Positions 46,464-58,207 of a stretch of DNA of 64,000 nt are shown here, in pieces; within the stretch, counting starts at the first letter, position 1; every line of letters starts with the position of its first letter. Both the position numbers and the translations under genes were made by a program. The stretch spans positions 62,001 to 126,000 of the forward strand of contig JASANG010003629.1 in NCBI GenBank assembly GCA_030248215.1, read 5' to 3'. The notes beneath the pieces were generated by a model. It saw nothing but the letters and a program-made list of their open reading frames with translations. It had not been told where the DNA came from and ran no database searches. The stretch is from Enoplolaimus lenunculus. Its lineage: Eukaryota; Nematoda; Enoplea; Enoplida; Thoracostomopsidae.

Positions 46464-46672
46464 CACTGCAACAAATGAGGAGTCAAATTGACTCTCTCGA
46501 AAATAGGCTTTTTCTGACTACACAAACTGAGTCAAATTCGACTCCACCAGAGCCAAATTCAATTCACTATGTCGCACGTTTGACTCTGGCGGAGTTGAAT
46601 TTGACTCGGTTTGCGTAGTCAGGAAAAGCCTATTTCCAAGAGAGTCAATTTGACTCCCCATTTTTTACAGTG
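46464..46672. mobile_element. Foldback CACTGCAA element
   Basis: 209-bp near-palindrome: 'cactgcaacaaatgaggagt' pairs with the far end, which reads 'gactccccattttttacagt' then 'g'. The arms (GTCAAATTGACTCTC ... GAGAGTCAATTTGAC; AATAGGCTTTTTCTGACTAC ... ) are complementary almost to the centre. TAGCTG is directly repeated on both sides (46,458-46,463 and 46,673-46,678). Confidence 0.85.
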
Positions 46673-47255
46673 TAGCTGCCGCATCCTCACATAGTGTATT
46701 CGTTCGATTTTTGGTGAAATATCCGTGCATAGTTTGAAATGTCGTTATTACTTGTCTCAAGTTGCAGTAAAGAATAAATATGATAATTTTGTCGAGGAAA
46801 ATATATCCTTTTAGACAATTTACCACAAGATTTTTTAGCTGTTTAGCGAACGCTATGGTGTTTACAGCAAATATTTGGAGAATTTATGTGCAAGGCGAAT
46901 CTACGGTTAACGTGGAACTTTAATAGTTCCATGTTTCACCGTTTTCCTGGTCTGCAGATTACAAACATGACTACTGCAAGATTTCAAAAATGAGCGCTAT
47001 AGTTTTTTGACAATTTTAACGTAATCTAACGTTGTTCAGGGTTTTTAGGTTCCATCTAGAGCCGTCCGCCGGCCTTAAAATTACAAATCAATTTGTAAAT
47101 ATTATACAGTGCCATCATAAGACAACGTAGCGGAAACTCAATACAACTGCGGTCTGTTCAAAAATTCGAAGCTTGTTTTATGACCAAATAAGTATTGTTG
47201 AGTGTCGTCACGTTTAATCCATTTCGTATTATCCGTGTGAAATAATTGAATTTAG

Positions 47256-47482
47256 ATCCAGTATTTTTAAATGTGCGTAGCACATACTACCAATTGGCGA
47301 TGGGCCCTTGTAACTTTCGAACCAAGGAATGTTGACGTTTGAAATTCAGCACGTTTATTGTTTTCGATTTTTCTCTAGTTCTGTGCAAATTTTGAGATCT
47401 GCAATTGCTGCAGTTCGTTAGTTTGAAAACATATCGCTAAACTGGTGATAGGTGCCACATGCATTAGAGAATACGGGCCTAG
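47256..47482. mobile_element. MITE with GTATTCTC ends
   Basis: 'ttaaatgtgcgtagcacata' and 'taccaattggcgatgggccc' left, 'actggtgataggtgccacat' and 'agagaatacgggcc' right; inverted ends as at 10,549-10,806. Confidence 0.6.
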
Positions 47483-47762
47483 ACGTAAACAAACTATTAA
47501 TGATCATATAAACACGATAGTGTTCATATATAGTTCGCGCATCTCAAGTGTAGATTTTCAGTTTAGTTTACATGTTTTAGTATGCTTTGGAAATGTGAGA
47601 CCTGCTTTAGTTCATATTTGCGCACTGGCAGATTCGTGATAGAGAATAACTGTGTCAAAGGATACGGCAAACGAATATGGTTTTCGGAAGTTACGGTTTC
47701 GCAACTCTTTACTGAAAGTGCTCGAAATTTTTCATTTTGGTTGTGAAATTTTACTAGTTTAG

Positions 47763-48014
47763 CACTGTAAATTGCAGTGAGTTGATTTTAACTCAGAGTG
47801 AGTTAAATTACTCAGTCTGAGTTAGGACTATCAGAACTCAGATTTGTGAGTTGATTCAACTCTATCTTAGTTAACTGATCCACTCGCCCGGAATTATATC
47901 AACGGAGAGTGAAAATCAGTTCAACTCAGAGTGAGCTAATGCTTATTGTTCTTAACTCAGAAATAACTAACTCACTAGCTGAGTTGATATTTTAACTCAT
48001 TGGAATTTACAGTG
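47763..48014. mobile_element. CACTGTAAATT MITE
   Basis: CACTGTAAATTGCAGTGAGT to 'cattggaatttacagtg'; same plan as 44,779-45,033. Confidence 0.7.
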
Positions 48015-48239
48015 AGCAGTGTTAATTTTTACGGTTATTCTATAAGATATGTGGCGTTTTTCTTTAACAGATTTTGATGAATTTTCTGCAATTTTGCGTT
48101 AACTTTGTCTATAATCTGTTATCCTGTAATTTCACAATTGTGTATTGTATATGCAACATATTTAATTTTTACTTGTTTGCTAGTTCCCACACAAGGTATA
48201 TTTTCTATTTAACCCCATTGCAGGGTATCTTATACGACA

Positions 48240-48610
48240 ATTGGTTTAACACCCCTACGGTTGGTTTCACTTCAACGGTTGGTTTCACCACAATGGTGGG
48301 TTTCATCCCAAAGGTTGGTCTCACCCCAAAGGGTAGTTTCGACTAGACGATTGGTTTCACGTCATCGGTTGCTTCACTACATCGCTAGGTTTCATCCCAA
48401 TGCGGTTGGTTTCATTTCAACGATTGGATTGACCACAATGGTTGGTTTCATCCCAAACGTTGGTCTCATCCCAAAGGGTAGTTTCGACTAGACGATTGTT
48501 TTCACGTCATCGGTTGCTTCACTACAGCGCTAGGTTTTATCCCAACGGTTGGTTTTAACCGTACGATTGGGTTTCATGCAACGGTTAAATTCTCCTCAAC
48601 GTTCGGTTTT
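48240..48610. repeat. Degenerate GGTTGGTTTCA tandem array with a longer period
   Basis: Basic unit of about 18 bp ('ggttggtttcaccccaac' and variants). A block of about 150 bp containing 'agggtagtttcgactagacg' and 'tcatcggttgcttcactaca' occurs twice (from about 48,266 and 48,418), showing a higher-order repeat. Confidence 0.8.
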
Positions 48611-48805
48611 GTCCAACTGGGTAATTCTCAAATCAGCAATAGTCTTGCTATATCCGTAATGTTTCAGAAGAATTAATAGTTAACATGATTTCGGACACTA
48701 ATGTACCTTGATGCTTTTTCAGGATACATCAAACGACAGTGCTGGTCTTGTTACAATCCTTTTAATCGGAAAACGAGCCGAAATATGAAACATATCCTAC
48801 GTTAC

Positions 48806-49105
48806 TCAAAATTTATTTCTAATTATATTTCTAATGCGCAAATAATACTCAGGGTATTCAAAGATCGCATCAAAAAATTTTAGAGGGGTACGGTTTAATA
48901 GCCATGCATCGAAGAGCCACAACCGGTCATCGCCCTCGCCATTAACCGCTGGTACAGGTTGCTGTGCCAAGCCGTGTTGGTGATACAGCTGAATTGGTGC
49001 CATGGCCAGGTTTTTTGTCACCGAGTCAGTTTCGCATGTAGACACGGATGACGTTGTGCAACGCCGACCCGTCTGTGTAAAAAATATCGGCTGCAAATAG
49101 GTCAT
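48806..49105 (-). other. Unassigned open stretch; possible retroelement fossil
   Basis: A minus-strand open stretch of about 99 codons. A short phrase in this region resembles the YTDGS core of retroelement RNase H, so it may be a very old broken fragment. No LTRs or further domains are visible and the assignment is weak. Confidence 0.2.
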
Positions 49106-49204
49106 CTAAAACTCAAAATGCGTTTTCTACTGCCAAATTGGTAAAAAATACGGCGAAGCTGCGACAGGAATTTAAAAAATTTTGCGTATCTTCGGCGCAA
49201 TTAG

Positions 49205-49560
49205 CAAATCTCCCCTCTGAAAACTTAAACTTAAATTTAGTTTAAACTAAACTTGAATGTCAGCGAAAAAGTTAAACTTATATGGCTGGACGGACTAAAT
49301 AAAACTTCAATTTTAAGTTTGAATTAAACTAACATAGTTTTAAGTTTAACTTATTTTTAGTTTAAGGTATAACTGCTGCTCAGAAACTATGTAGTTTTTA
49401 CAATTCATTAAGTTTAGATTAAACTAAAAGTACGCAATATTTCAAATGAGTTTAAGCGTAACCTACCAGTTTAAGTTAGTTAATCTATAGAGTTAGTTCA
49501 AATCTGCTAGAATAGCTTAAGCTTAAATCGAGTTAGGTTTAGCTTTTACAAAGTTATAAT
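49205..49560. repeat. TTTAAACTTAA-rich repeat
   Basis: 'acttaaatttagtttaaac', 'tttaagtttaacttatttt' and 'tttagattaaactaaaag' recur in both orientations, a MITE-like AT palindromic region. Ends not fixed. Confidence 0.4.
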
Positions 49561-49950
49561 ACTAAAAAATCCCGTAAATCTATACTGTAAAAATTTGCAA
49601 CGCATAAACTATTTATCCACTGCAAAATCCTGGCTAAGCCGCTGCTTAGCCAATTCGTGCAACATCTTTAGCTTTTTCGTTTGGTAGATTTGCACCGTGG
49701 CTGCAGCGAAAAGCGAATCCTACGCAAAAGATATTTTAGGTTGTTAGCTTTCATATCACGCGAGGAACATTATAAAAGGCACAAGTCTGGTCATATTGCA
49801 TACTTTGTTTTGTTTGTTTTTGGCACCAATTTTCTGGCGTATATACCAATACCAGCTTGGTTGTCATTAAAAACTTGTTACGCCTGGTTTGTATTAGGGT
49901 TACGGCAAATAAGACGCCGTATTTTTACATCGAAGACATGAATACAAGCT

Positions 49951-50278
49951 CAGGCGCGTAGCCAGAAATTTTTATTTCAAGGCGTTCATGCAGCCAGGAG
50001 TTTACAGTAAAAGCTTTAACTTTTGAAGTATTCGCGAGCGAAGCGAGTAGAAGTCACTGAAAAATTTACACGTTTTATGTGGGTTTGAATAAGTGATTCG
50101 ATTGCTAGTGCCCCACAGAGCCGCCCTTACATTGCATGTAAAACTAAGAAGAAAAACAATGCAAGCAAAACGACCAAGAAGCTAAACAAACGTAAATTCA
50201 GTGCCAAATTTCTTTGTAACAGTTGTAAAACGTTTCGTGGTTCATGAATCCCCCACCACCGCCCTGGCTACGTGCCTG
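49951..50278. mobile_element. CGTAGCCAG MITE
   Basis: CAGGCGCGTAGCCAG at the left and 'ctggctacgtgcctg' at the right are inverted (13 of 15). Interior holds 'cgcgagcgaagcgagtag'. This end sequence is widespread in invertebrate hAT-like elements, from memory. Confidence 0.75.
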
Positions 50279-50451
50279 TGAACACTCGCCAATGGATATG
50301 ATGCTGGTTTATATAATTGTTTGCACAGTTTGTTTCGCATGGGTGATGCTAATGACGATCAACTTTAAAGGCTGCTTTTATAACAACTTTCGATGAGCGG
50401 TGCAGTCGAGAGCAGGAACCCATGGATCAATGCAAAGCGTCACGTTATCCA

Positions 50452-50622
50452 AGGCTCGTAACCAAGGGGGGGCCCAGAAGGGCTCAGCCTTCCCTGGAAA
50501 AAAATTCGCCCCCCCTACAAGGTTTTCAACCTTGCTTGTAAACTATTCATTGGGAACCATTGAATGCCCCTCCTGAAAAATGTTTAGCCCCCCTAGCAAG
50601 ATGAGCTAGCTACGGCATGGGT
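50452..50622. mobile_element. CGTAGCCAG MITE, reverse orientation
   Basis: 'aaggctcgtaaccaaggg' to 'agctagctacggcatgg', containing 'ccctggaaaaaaattcgccc' and 'gaatgcccctcctgaaaaat', the reverse of 52,669-52,823. Confidence 0.6.
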
Positions 50623-50754
50623 TACCGACTAGAATATGCTGTATTTCTCATCGAGGGGGCAACGTTGGATATATTGCGGCTAAAACAGGAAAGTTTATGC
50701 TGAACCAGACCTGCATGCTACGCGCGTACAGCAGCGGGTAAACGTGGGACGGGT

Positions 50755-51165
50755 AAAAAAATTTTGACGCGGGTATGCCCGCGGGTATGGAATTTCAACG
50801 TGCGGGTAAATATTTGTTAATCTTTACCCGCCTAATTCATATAAACTTGAAACCAGATAACGTAGAAAAACTTGAATTGTTAGGCTATTTTTTCTGTATG
50901 AGTGAAAAATAAGTATGGAGTAACATCAATGCACTGTAAAGCTATACATTGTGTTGAACGCAGAAGAAAAAAGTAAGGGCCGGTAAAGGCGGGTAACGGT
51001 AGAAGAATTTCGCGCGGGTAAAGGCGGGTAACGGTAGAAGAATTTCGCGCGGGTGAAGGCGGGTAACGGTTAAAGAAATTTTGCGCGAGTGTACCCGCGG
51101 GTGACAAAATAAAATTTCTGCAGGTAAAGAATAGTGCGGGTAAACAATCTTTACCCCCCTTACAG
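50755..51165. repeat. GCGGGTAA tandem and palindromic repeat
   Basis: Three tandem copies of a 35-40 bp unit ('gcgggtaacggtagaagaat' plus 'ttcgcgcgggtaaag') near 50,980-51,090, between palindromic 'tacccgcgggt' and 'tgcccgcgggtatgg' pieces. A smaller relative at 55,040-55,145 has 'cgggtacccgcgagtaaac'. Probably an element with CGGGTA ends. Confidence 0.65.
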
Positions 51166-51838
51166 TTCTGTACTGAACTGAATATGAATTAAACCTCAAG
51201 CTGAAAATTAATTTTGGAACCTTCGGAGGTTGAAAACATACTTCGATCACCCAGCTGAATGGAACCGGCTTCAGCAAATATATATGCTTTGAAGTGTTTC
51301 TGTTAAAAGTTCTCCGTAACCTCTTAGCTAATTTACATTCAGGTCACACTAGATTATTATTGCTACTTCAAAGCGTGTGTTAATTTCACAAACTTGTCGT
51401 TTTCTTTTCAATTTAAGTTAACGAGCAATAAGTACTTCCATATCGATATGATTAAACCTGGAATACCCAACATACGTTTTTTGGACAAGTTTTCAACAAC
51501 TTTATATTTTCAATAATTTCCTTGCAAATAAACACGGTCGTTCTATAATAAGAAAATTTGCATACAAATTTTATGCATTCGCTAACATTTTTGCGCATTG
51601 CACAAAGTTGCACGACTAGTTATTATAATCAACCTGTCTCACGTTTTTAAAATTCATTGTCCCCCAGGTGGCGTTTAACCAAAATGGTTCGATTTTGTAA
51701 ATTTTAAAATATTTTGGATTTGTGCCACACATATGCGTAATGCATTTGTTTTAGTAGCCAAAAAATTACAGTCTCGATTTCATCAAAACATTTCATGTAT
51801 TGATATATTCACGTGCTGGGGCGACCGCACCTTCTTTT

Positions 51839-52226
51839 CAGGGTTCCATCGGAATTCCGATTCCGGCTAAAATTCCGGCAAAATTTGACTTCCGATTCCG
51901 GCTGACTGCTGTTCTGATGCTGGAATTCTGATTTTTCGGTTATGAGTTTTTTAGATGACTGAACTTAGATTTTGCTTGTTTCGTTTTGTTTCGTTCATTT
52001 GCAATTGTTCTGTTGGTTTTTTCTTAGAAATTATTCCGAGCTGTTACGTGTATTCCGTCAGCTATATAAACAATTTTTGTTGAAACAGTGAACAGTAACG
52101 GAAACAGGCATACTGAAAAAAAAGTTAAAAGTCATACACCTTTAACTTTTTAATAGAATTACTAAAAAAACTTGATTCCGATTCCGATTCCGCTTCCGAC
52201 AAAATCTAGTTCCGGTTAGAACCCTG
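51839..52226. mobile_element. hAT-like CCGATT MITE
   Basis: Starts 'cagggttccatcggaattcc' and ends 'ctagttccggttagaaccct' then 'g'. Internal 'ttccgattccgattccgctt' tract. Confidence 0.7.
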
Positions 52227-52668
52227 CAGTGCTTCCGATTTGCAGTTTGGAAATCAGTGTCCGTATTTCTGATAAGTACTGTTTGAAAATTAGAATATTT
52301 CATTTTAATTTAAAATTTGCTATTTATGCAAAACAAATTTCGTTAACATTAAAAGAGAGAGAGAGCTATTTGTTTATGTTTTCACCCGACGTCAACACGA
52401 TTAACAACCGAATGTTCTATATTCACCACAGTATTTGTTATTGTCACTCATGCGTTTTCTGTTTGATTTTGAAATTGACAGCAGATCGCTTGCTTAGAGA
52501 CGGGGGCTGCAGGATTTGGATCCACGGAACCTAAGCGATACTTTGACGCATATGTTCGACTGATACCGTCTGAGCGGGATTACTTTTTCATTTGACGTCT
52601 CAATAATTTTTGCTCAACCTGAGGGGGGTTCACGAGAACCGAATGAATCCCCTTGGAACAGGTCCGTA

Positions 52669-52823
52669 GCCAGCTCACCTTTCTGGGTGGGGGCTAAAAA
52701 ATTTTCAGGAGGGGCATTCAAGGGTTTTTGACTTGCAAGCAATGTTGAAAATTTCCTAGGGAGGCCAACGTTTTCCGGGGGGTGGGCGGATCCCCCCTGG
52801 TCCTCCTTTTGCTACGGGCCCGC
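52669..52823. mobile_element. CGTAGCCAG MITE
   Basis: 'caggtccgtagccagctc' to 'tttgctacgggcccgcc', interior 'ggaggggcattcaagggttt'. Confidence 0.65.
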
Positions 52824-53676
52824 CTTGGATCCGCCACATTTAGAAACGGCTCTGTCTCGCAAACCGCAATCGGTGTTCGTCCCAAACTGCTTGTAACACA
52901 TATGTGAAACCATTGGCGGATCCAATAGGCGGCCCATCCTGGGTATGACATCCCAACAGGGATTAAAAACGAACATTTTGTAATCAAATTTAGTATTGAA
53001 ATTGTGTCTGGCTATTTTTCGGCAATATATCGCTCCATACGAAAATTTCTGGACCAGCGACTGCCTTAAATTTGGCAAACACACAGCTACTTCAAAAGCT
53101 CGGACTGAATACATTTTGCATATATACATTATTTTAGTTAGAATTCTAATTTTCGTCAAAAATACGATAATTTATTTCAATGAAAGGCGAAAGGTCAGTT
53201 GCAATGGCAGCTCGAAAAATTTCTGACGGTCGCACGCGATATGAAGTTATGTAGAGATAAAATCTGACGCGTAAAAGCGAGCGAGGAACCAAACGCAATT
53301 TTAGTACTAAATCTTAATCGTTTGGAGCACCCGTCCCTTGGATTCATCAGTGCACAGTCCTATTCGGGCACGTTCGTGTTTTTGGTCCACGAGAGAAAGC
53401 AGAAAATATGTGAAATTTAAATTCGGCTGGGTGATTAATTAAATCTCGCACACAACTGTGAATGTGCATGCAAACAGATTGCGTGCGCGTACTGTGGCGC
53501 TATATAAACACGCATGTAGACGAATCATTCTATTGCACATCTTTGCTTGTATTAGCGTCGCGTATACAAGGCGAGGGATATGTGGGAAATATACCCGTCC
53601 GTCGAAAATAATAGGGAGACTGAAAAAAATAAAGCACCAGCGTTCGTAATACCTTTTCAAAGGTCCCAGAGATCAC

Positions 53677-53817
53677 GACCCATGCACAGAACAGGACTGG
53701 TACAGTGGTATAAGGATATTCCTAAGCCTAAGACGAAGCGCCAGGATGAGCCTATTCCTAAAGTTAAGTTTAAGCCTAGCGCCGGAAAACGGTCCGGCCC
53801 GGTTGTATACATGGGCC
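53677..53817. mobile_element. TTAGGC-bearing MITE, short copy
   Basis: 'gacccatgcacagaacagg' to 'ggttgtatacatgggcc', interior 'ttcctaagcctaagacg' and 'ttaagcctagcgccgg'. Flanks 'gagatcac' and 'gagattag' agree at six of eight. Confidence 0.7.
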
Positions 53818-53819
53818 GA

Positions 53820-55950
53820 GATTAGAAAGTGTTTTTAAGCGGTTTTTTATTCCCGAAGCGAAATCAAGTCTACACCCCTGTATATTATTATACTTTCTTT
53901 ACATATCGTATTTGATTTATGCTATTGTCTGTGTGATCCGGCATTGTCCTCCGGTTCCACTAGATTTGTTACCATCCCAGTGTTGACAATATGTAGTTAC
54001 CAGAGATGTAAAAATACATCGATATTTTACAAAAATGAGCAATTGCGATGGAACCGGGGGATGGGGTAACGGAGCAAGTGCCCCCCCATTTTTTGATTCC
54101 AATTATTCTAAAGAAAGTTTAGGTTTAAGCTTCTCGCTCAGATTGTTTGCGACAACAGGCGTTTTGTTTCACGTTCCCTATTGCCTTAATAGTTTTAGTT
54201 TCACACTAAAGCCAGTCTGTTACATAGTCTTGTATCCGAGGTCCATATTATCAAATGTATGTAAGCATCTATCAACAGTTGGTAATAGGTTTTGTGGGTT
54301 TCGAGCCAGTGAATACTGACGCTCAAAATTCAGCACATTTTTGCATATGATTTGCTCTATTATCATGTACCGATTTTTTATGTTCAATAACTGTAATAGT
54401 TGGCGAGTTTTTAAACCTGTTAAACTCATGATAGTTGCTATAGACATTTAAGAATACGGGCTTTAAACTCTACTTACAAGATTCTTGTAAGGGTTAAATT
54501 GCAACTCTGCGTTTTCTTAGCAGTTACGCGTTGACCCTTGTCTGCCGACAAATATAGTCTGCCCCCGCCGTTTTCCGGAATATTTTTTACAGACCGACCT
54601 ACATGCTAATCCGGTACTATCATTAATATTTGGTTGGAATAATACAATCTGGTATATTTAGTTTCCGATTCTTTGAACCCTTATTAATATTTTTCCAACA
54701 ATTAAGACCGTGGTGACAGAACTTGCACAAAAATTCTTGAAAAGTTTACATTTTAATTATACAACTGTAGCCGTGTTTACTTGCAAAATGCTATTAGTGT
54801 CACTGAAAATGAGATAGAATTGACACGGCGTCGAAGTAATTATCACCTTATGCACGCTTGGAGCCATTACCTCAGGGTAAATTCATTATACTAAGCGGTC
54901 GGGTTTCTAGAATAAAAATACTAGGAAATACTCTTAATTTATGATGATTGGACACTTTTTCATTTATATCCTTTTGCATTAATAATTAAAATTTTTATAA
55001 TTTTCTCTTTGATGGTTGGTGAGATAAGAGTCTCACGCGATCTACGGGTACCCGCGAGTAAACGCGGGCCAGGTAAGAAAATTGTGACGTGCTATATTCG
55101 CAGGTAAAATGATTTTTAAAGTGTGGGTAAAGCTTTGTGAGTTGTTTACCAAGCTAGAACATGGGCAACAAACGACAGACAAGGATTGAGGATACTATCC
55201 TTGTGCCACGTCATTTTATTTACAGAATAATGGTTTGTCTTACTACAGGTATTAGGATACAACTGGAGCTCTGTCTGTGGTTGCGGCGAAAAATTGAAAT
55301 CTCGTCTCCAGTAGAATTTTTGCAGGAGGTTTTTGGCAATTTTGGTAGCGACATTTTTCGTATTTTGCAAACGTGTTGTTCATCTTTTACTTATAGAGTA
55401 ATGGTTTTACCATATGTATCAGGGTGTAATCGGAGGTCTGCCTACGAGTTCGGCATCAAATCGAAATCTCGTCTTGGGTTGAATTTTTGCAGGAGGTTCC
55501 GGCAATTTTAGTAGTGACCTTTTCGTATTTTCATTATTTTGTTTGTAACGTTCAAGGAAGGTCATTACGGGTCCGACGACTTGAGAGCACCCCCTCTTAT
55601 TGGTCCCAGTAGACAAGTATATTTTTAATTTAGGGAGATGTGTCCAAGGTTCAGGTATACCTGGGCGTCCAGTATAACTTAAAACATTTACAAAACAAAG
55701 GTAAACGTTAATAGCAACCACGGAATGATGCCTACAAAGAACTGAAGCTTAAGAAGAAAGGCGAGTTCTTAATCCATATAGATGAACTAATGACTTTAAG
55801 CAGGCCCCACCAGCATTCCTAGTGTACCTCAAACGATTTTCTTACCAATTGTTTATCGGGATATTTGCCGTTTTGCAATATCAGTTTTTTAAGGTTCAAA
55901 TATTTAATTTCATTTCATTGTTTAATAATTATTTTACATTCAGAACGCAA
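53820..55950. other. Intergenic, repeat-rich, no gene recognised
   Basis: 54,218-54,465 is a GTATTCTC-type MITE ('ggtccatattatcaaatgta' to 'tttaagaatacgggc'). 55,040-55,145 holds CGGGTA repeats. 55,250-55,380 and 55,430-55,530 are two diverged direct copies of one sequence (shared 'gaaatctcgtct', 'gaatttttgcaggagg', 'ggcaattt(t)agtag(t)gac'). Nothing here has splice-supported coding. Confidence 0.45.
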
Positions 55951-55954
55951 TTAA

Positions 55955-56272
55955 AGCCCTGTTCACACGTGCAAATTTTTTTCGCAACGAGAACTCGCAG
56001 CTGCAACTTGCGTGAGTTTACTTGCAGCTGCAAATTTGTATAGAAATGTCATTTTCATTATGAATCATGTTCAGGCGACTGCAATACCGATCAAGCATAG
56101 CTATATACTATCAATTCATCCAAAGATGATTAGTCAAGCGACTTACAAACGCGTTCAAACGCGCATCGCGAACTAAGTTTAATAGCATAAAGCTGATTTA
56201 TGAGCGAACGTCCGCATACAAGTTGCACATGCAACTTTTTGCAGCAAAAAACATGTACGTGTGAATAGAGCT
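55955..56272. mobile_element. MITE with AGCCCTGTTCACACGT ends
   Basis: 318 bp, AGCCCTGTTCACACGTGCAA at the left and 'acatgtacgtgtgaatagag' then 'ct' at the right, inverted with a few mismatches; TAA on both sides suggests a 3-bp duplication as in PIF/Harbinger elements (TTAA also possible). Internal 'cagctgcaa' repeats. It ends 25 bp before a start codon. Confidence 0.75.
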
Positions 56273-56297
56273 TAATTAATTTACCTCAACTACAACT

Positions 56298-56693
56298 ATG
56301 ATTCCCGAACAAGAACCGCTACATATTTGGCCAATTTTGCTTCCCGTCGTCGCTTATTTTGCCGTAATGACCCTGCTGCTAATAGGACTTGCATTTTGCG
56401 TCTATGTGCTATGTTTTCGATCGTCGTTTGCAGTGTTGAATAATTCAATTGCAGTCACAGCGGTACGCCAAACGCCTGAATACGCAGCGGTAGGAATATT
56501 GAATACAACCGCTGATGGAAATAGTAAAGACGATTTAAGATCAGTCGCGAGAAACTCTGATTCGAATCATAATACAATTTCTGCACGTCATGGAGTAAAA
56601 ATTTCGAACGCTGCAAAGCGAAAACCACCAAGCTCAGGATTTCTAGTTGACAATAGCAGTGGTCGAATTGAAATTTTGTCAACGAACGTTTAA
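56298..56693 (+). CDS. Putative 131-aa single-pass membrane protein, intronless as seen
   Basis: I do not recognise a family. The open frame has even codon use and reads MIPEQEPLHIWPILLPVVAY, then a strong hydrophobic segment at about 12-40 (VVAYFAVMTLLLIGLAFCVY), then a polar 90-residue tail rich in Ser, Asn and Lys (AVRQTPEYAAVGILNTT, AAKRKPPSSGFLVDNSSG, EILSTNV). A short outside N-terminus and basic C-terminal tail suggest a type III or signal-anchor topology; that is inference. A MITE ends 25 bp upstream of the ATG, so promoter or 5' UTR may lie in the element. It could also be the last exon of a longer gene, though no clear acceptor is visible just upstream. A TTAGGC MITE follows 130 bp downstream. 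Confidence 0.55.
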   Translation: MIPEQEPLHIWPILLPVVAYFAVMTLLLIGLAFCVYVLCFRSSFAVLNNSIAVTAVRQTPEYAAVGILNTTADGNSKDDLRSVARNSDSNHNTISARHGVKISNAAKRKPPSSGFLVDNSSGRIEILSTNV

Positions 56694-56823
56694 TAACAAA
56701 CGAAACGTTTAAACTACGGAAACCTACACGTCAAACAACACAAAATCTACAGCATCCACGGCAAAGTTTTCGTCAAGGGCTCTATTATGGTACTGTTTAT
56801 CTTTAGCATTATATACAAGAGTT

Positions 56824-57026
56824 GGCTCATGTATAGAACAGGGCCGGATCGTTTTCCGGAGAGGCTATAATAGAGTCAGTTTAAGCTTTAGATTAATGTT
56901 TTTGCTTAGGCTTAGGCTTAGACTTAGGCTTAGGAATAGGCTCATCCATACGCTTGGACTTAGGCTAAGGCTTACGCTAAGGAATATGCTTATACTACTG
57001 TTCCTGCCCTGTTCTATACATGAGCC
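56824..57026. mobile_element. TTAGGC-bearing MITE
   Basis: 'ggctcatgtatagaacaggg' to 'ctgttctatacatgagcc', with 'gcttaggcttaggcttagac' inside. Near-identical in plan to 62,461-62,668, including the 'tacaagag' sequence to its left. Confidence 0.85.
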
Positions 57027-57869
57027 CAAGAACTATAAAGGTACGTTTGCGAAGGAACCGTTTGCCAGTCGATCTAACGAGAAGCCAGACGTATATACTT
57101 TTACCGTTGAAGTTTTCTGCAAATATGCACTAAATAACTTTCGGCTTATGGCTTGTGGGTCTACAACGTACCAAACCCCTTTGTCTACGGGATTATGCTT
57201 TGGATGAAACTTGCTCTTGTTCCCGAACGCAATGCCAACTACCGTCGATAATCGATCAATATTCGGTTGCAACATTTTGCAATTACAATTATAAAGCTTA
57301 AATGCAAACAGCAATGGAGAACATCTATAGACGTTACAAGGTTTCGAACGCGTGACTGCACGCTTGACTAGCATACAATGGGATTTCCTAATTGTAGATA
57401 TTGTTACGTTCTCGGCGCAATCACATGCAACATTTCAAATGCGAACCTAAGACTTTATTTGATAAATGCCATGTTAATTAGTGTATTCAGTTTTGTTACA
57501 CGTAGTTGGACACATGTGCAACTGAACTACCCGTTATAGTATGACAAGGAAATTAAAAAACTGGTTTTTAAAAACTTTAGTGTTTTACAGATATATAAAA
57601 CAAATCAGAAACGATAGGTATTCTCGATGTATGCAGTCTTGATTTGCTTACGTAACGTGAATAAAAATCTGTTGGAACGCTGCCCAAAAGACGTATGTGG
57701 GGCGTTTAATTGACAATAACTTGGGTATCGCTTGAAGTTGAACGCTTTAATAAACAGTTTGTAAAACATATGCAACATTAATGTTAGTTTACGCGTTCTA
57801 AACGAGATTCATGGTCGGTTATTATTAATAAACGTGTTATGCTTCGTAAACAAAGTTACGGTCAATGTT
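57027..57869. other. Intergenic, no gene seen
   Basis: Short open frames on both strands without splice support, and no clear repeats. Confidence 0.35.
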
Positions 57870-58085
57870 ACGTTTAGGGCCGTCTAATTACTATATGAAG
57901 CTTAAACCGAACTCTCAGAGTAAGGGTAAACCTGAAACAATGTCTAAACCTAAGTCTAAGCAAAAAAATATTTACTCAAAAGCGAAGCCGAAGCATAATA
58001 AAGTATTAGCCTGAAACCTAAGCCTACTTTATTGCAGTTGTTCGGAAAAGTGAGACGCCTCTAAAAATAAAACTGGTCCGCAGGA
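57870..58085. mobile_element. TTAGGC-type MITE, worn
   Basis: 'aatgttacgtttagggccgt' left; 'gagacgcctctaaaaataaa' right; interior 'tctaaacctaagtctaagc' and 'cctaagcctactttattgc'. Confidence 0.55.
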
Positions 58086-58201
58086 TCACAGGCGTATGCC
58101 AAAGAGAAGAGGGTGCGAATGTATCCCCTGAAGCAGTTTGTGGAGACTTGAAAAAAAGGCAAATTTTAAGGGTGTCGAATAACTTGCAGAGGTCAGAATA
58201 T

Positions 58202-58207
58202 TTTATT
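58202..58207 (-). promoter_or_regulatory. Poly(A) signal AATAAA of the 58.3-63.2 kb gene
   Basis: AATAAA on the minus strand about 95 bp after the stop codon, within 'gaacgaataaaatat'. Confidence 0.55.

Noticed and set aside
49681-49941. 86-codon plus-strand open frame with hydrophobic stretch
   Set aside because: No splice signals, no similarity recognised, and composition like the surrounding AT-rich DNA.
55161-55511. 116-codon plus-strand open frame
   Set aside because: It spans two diverged direct repeats and has no gene-like features.
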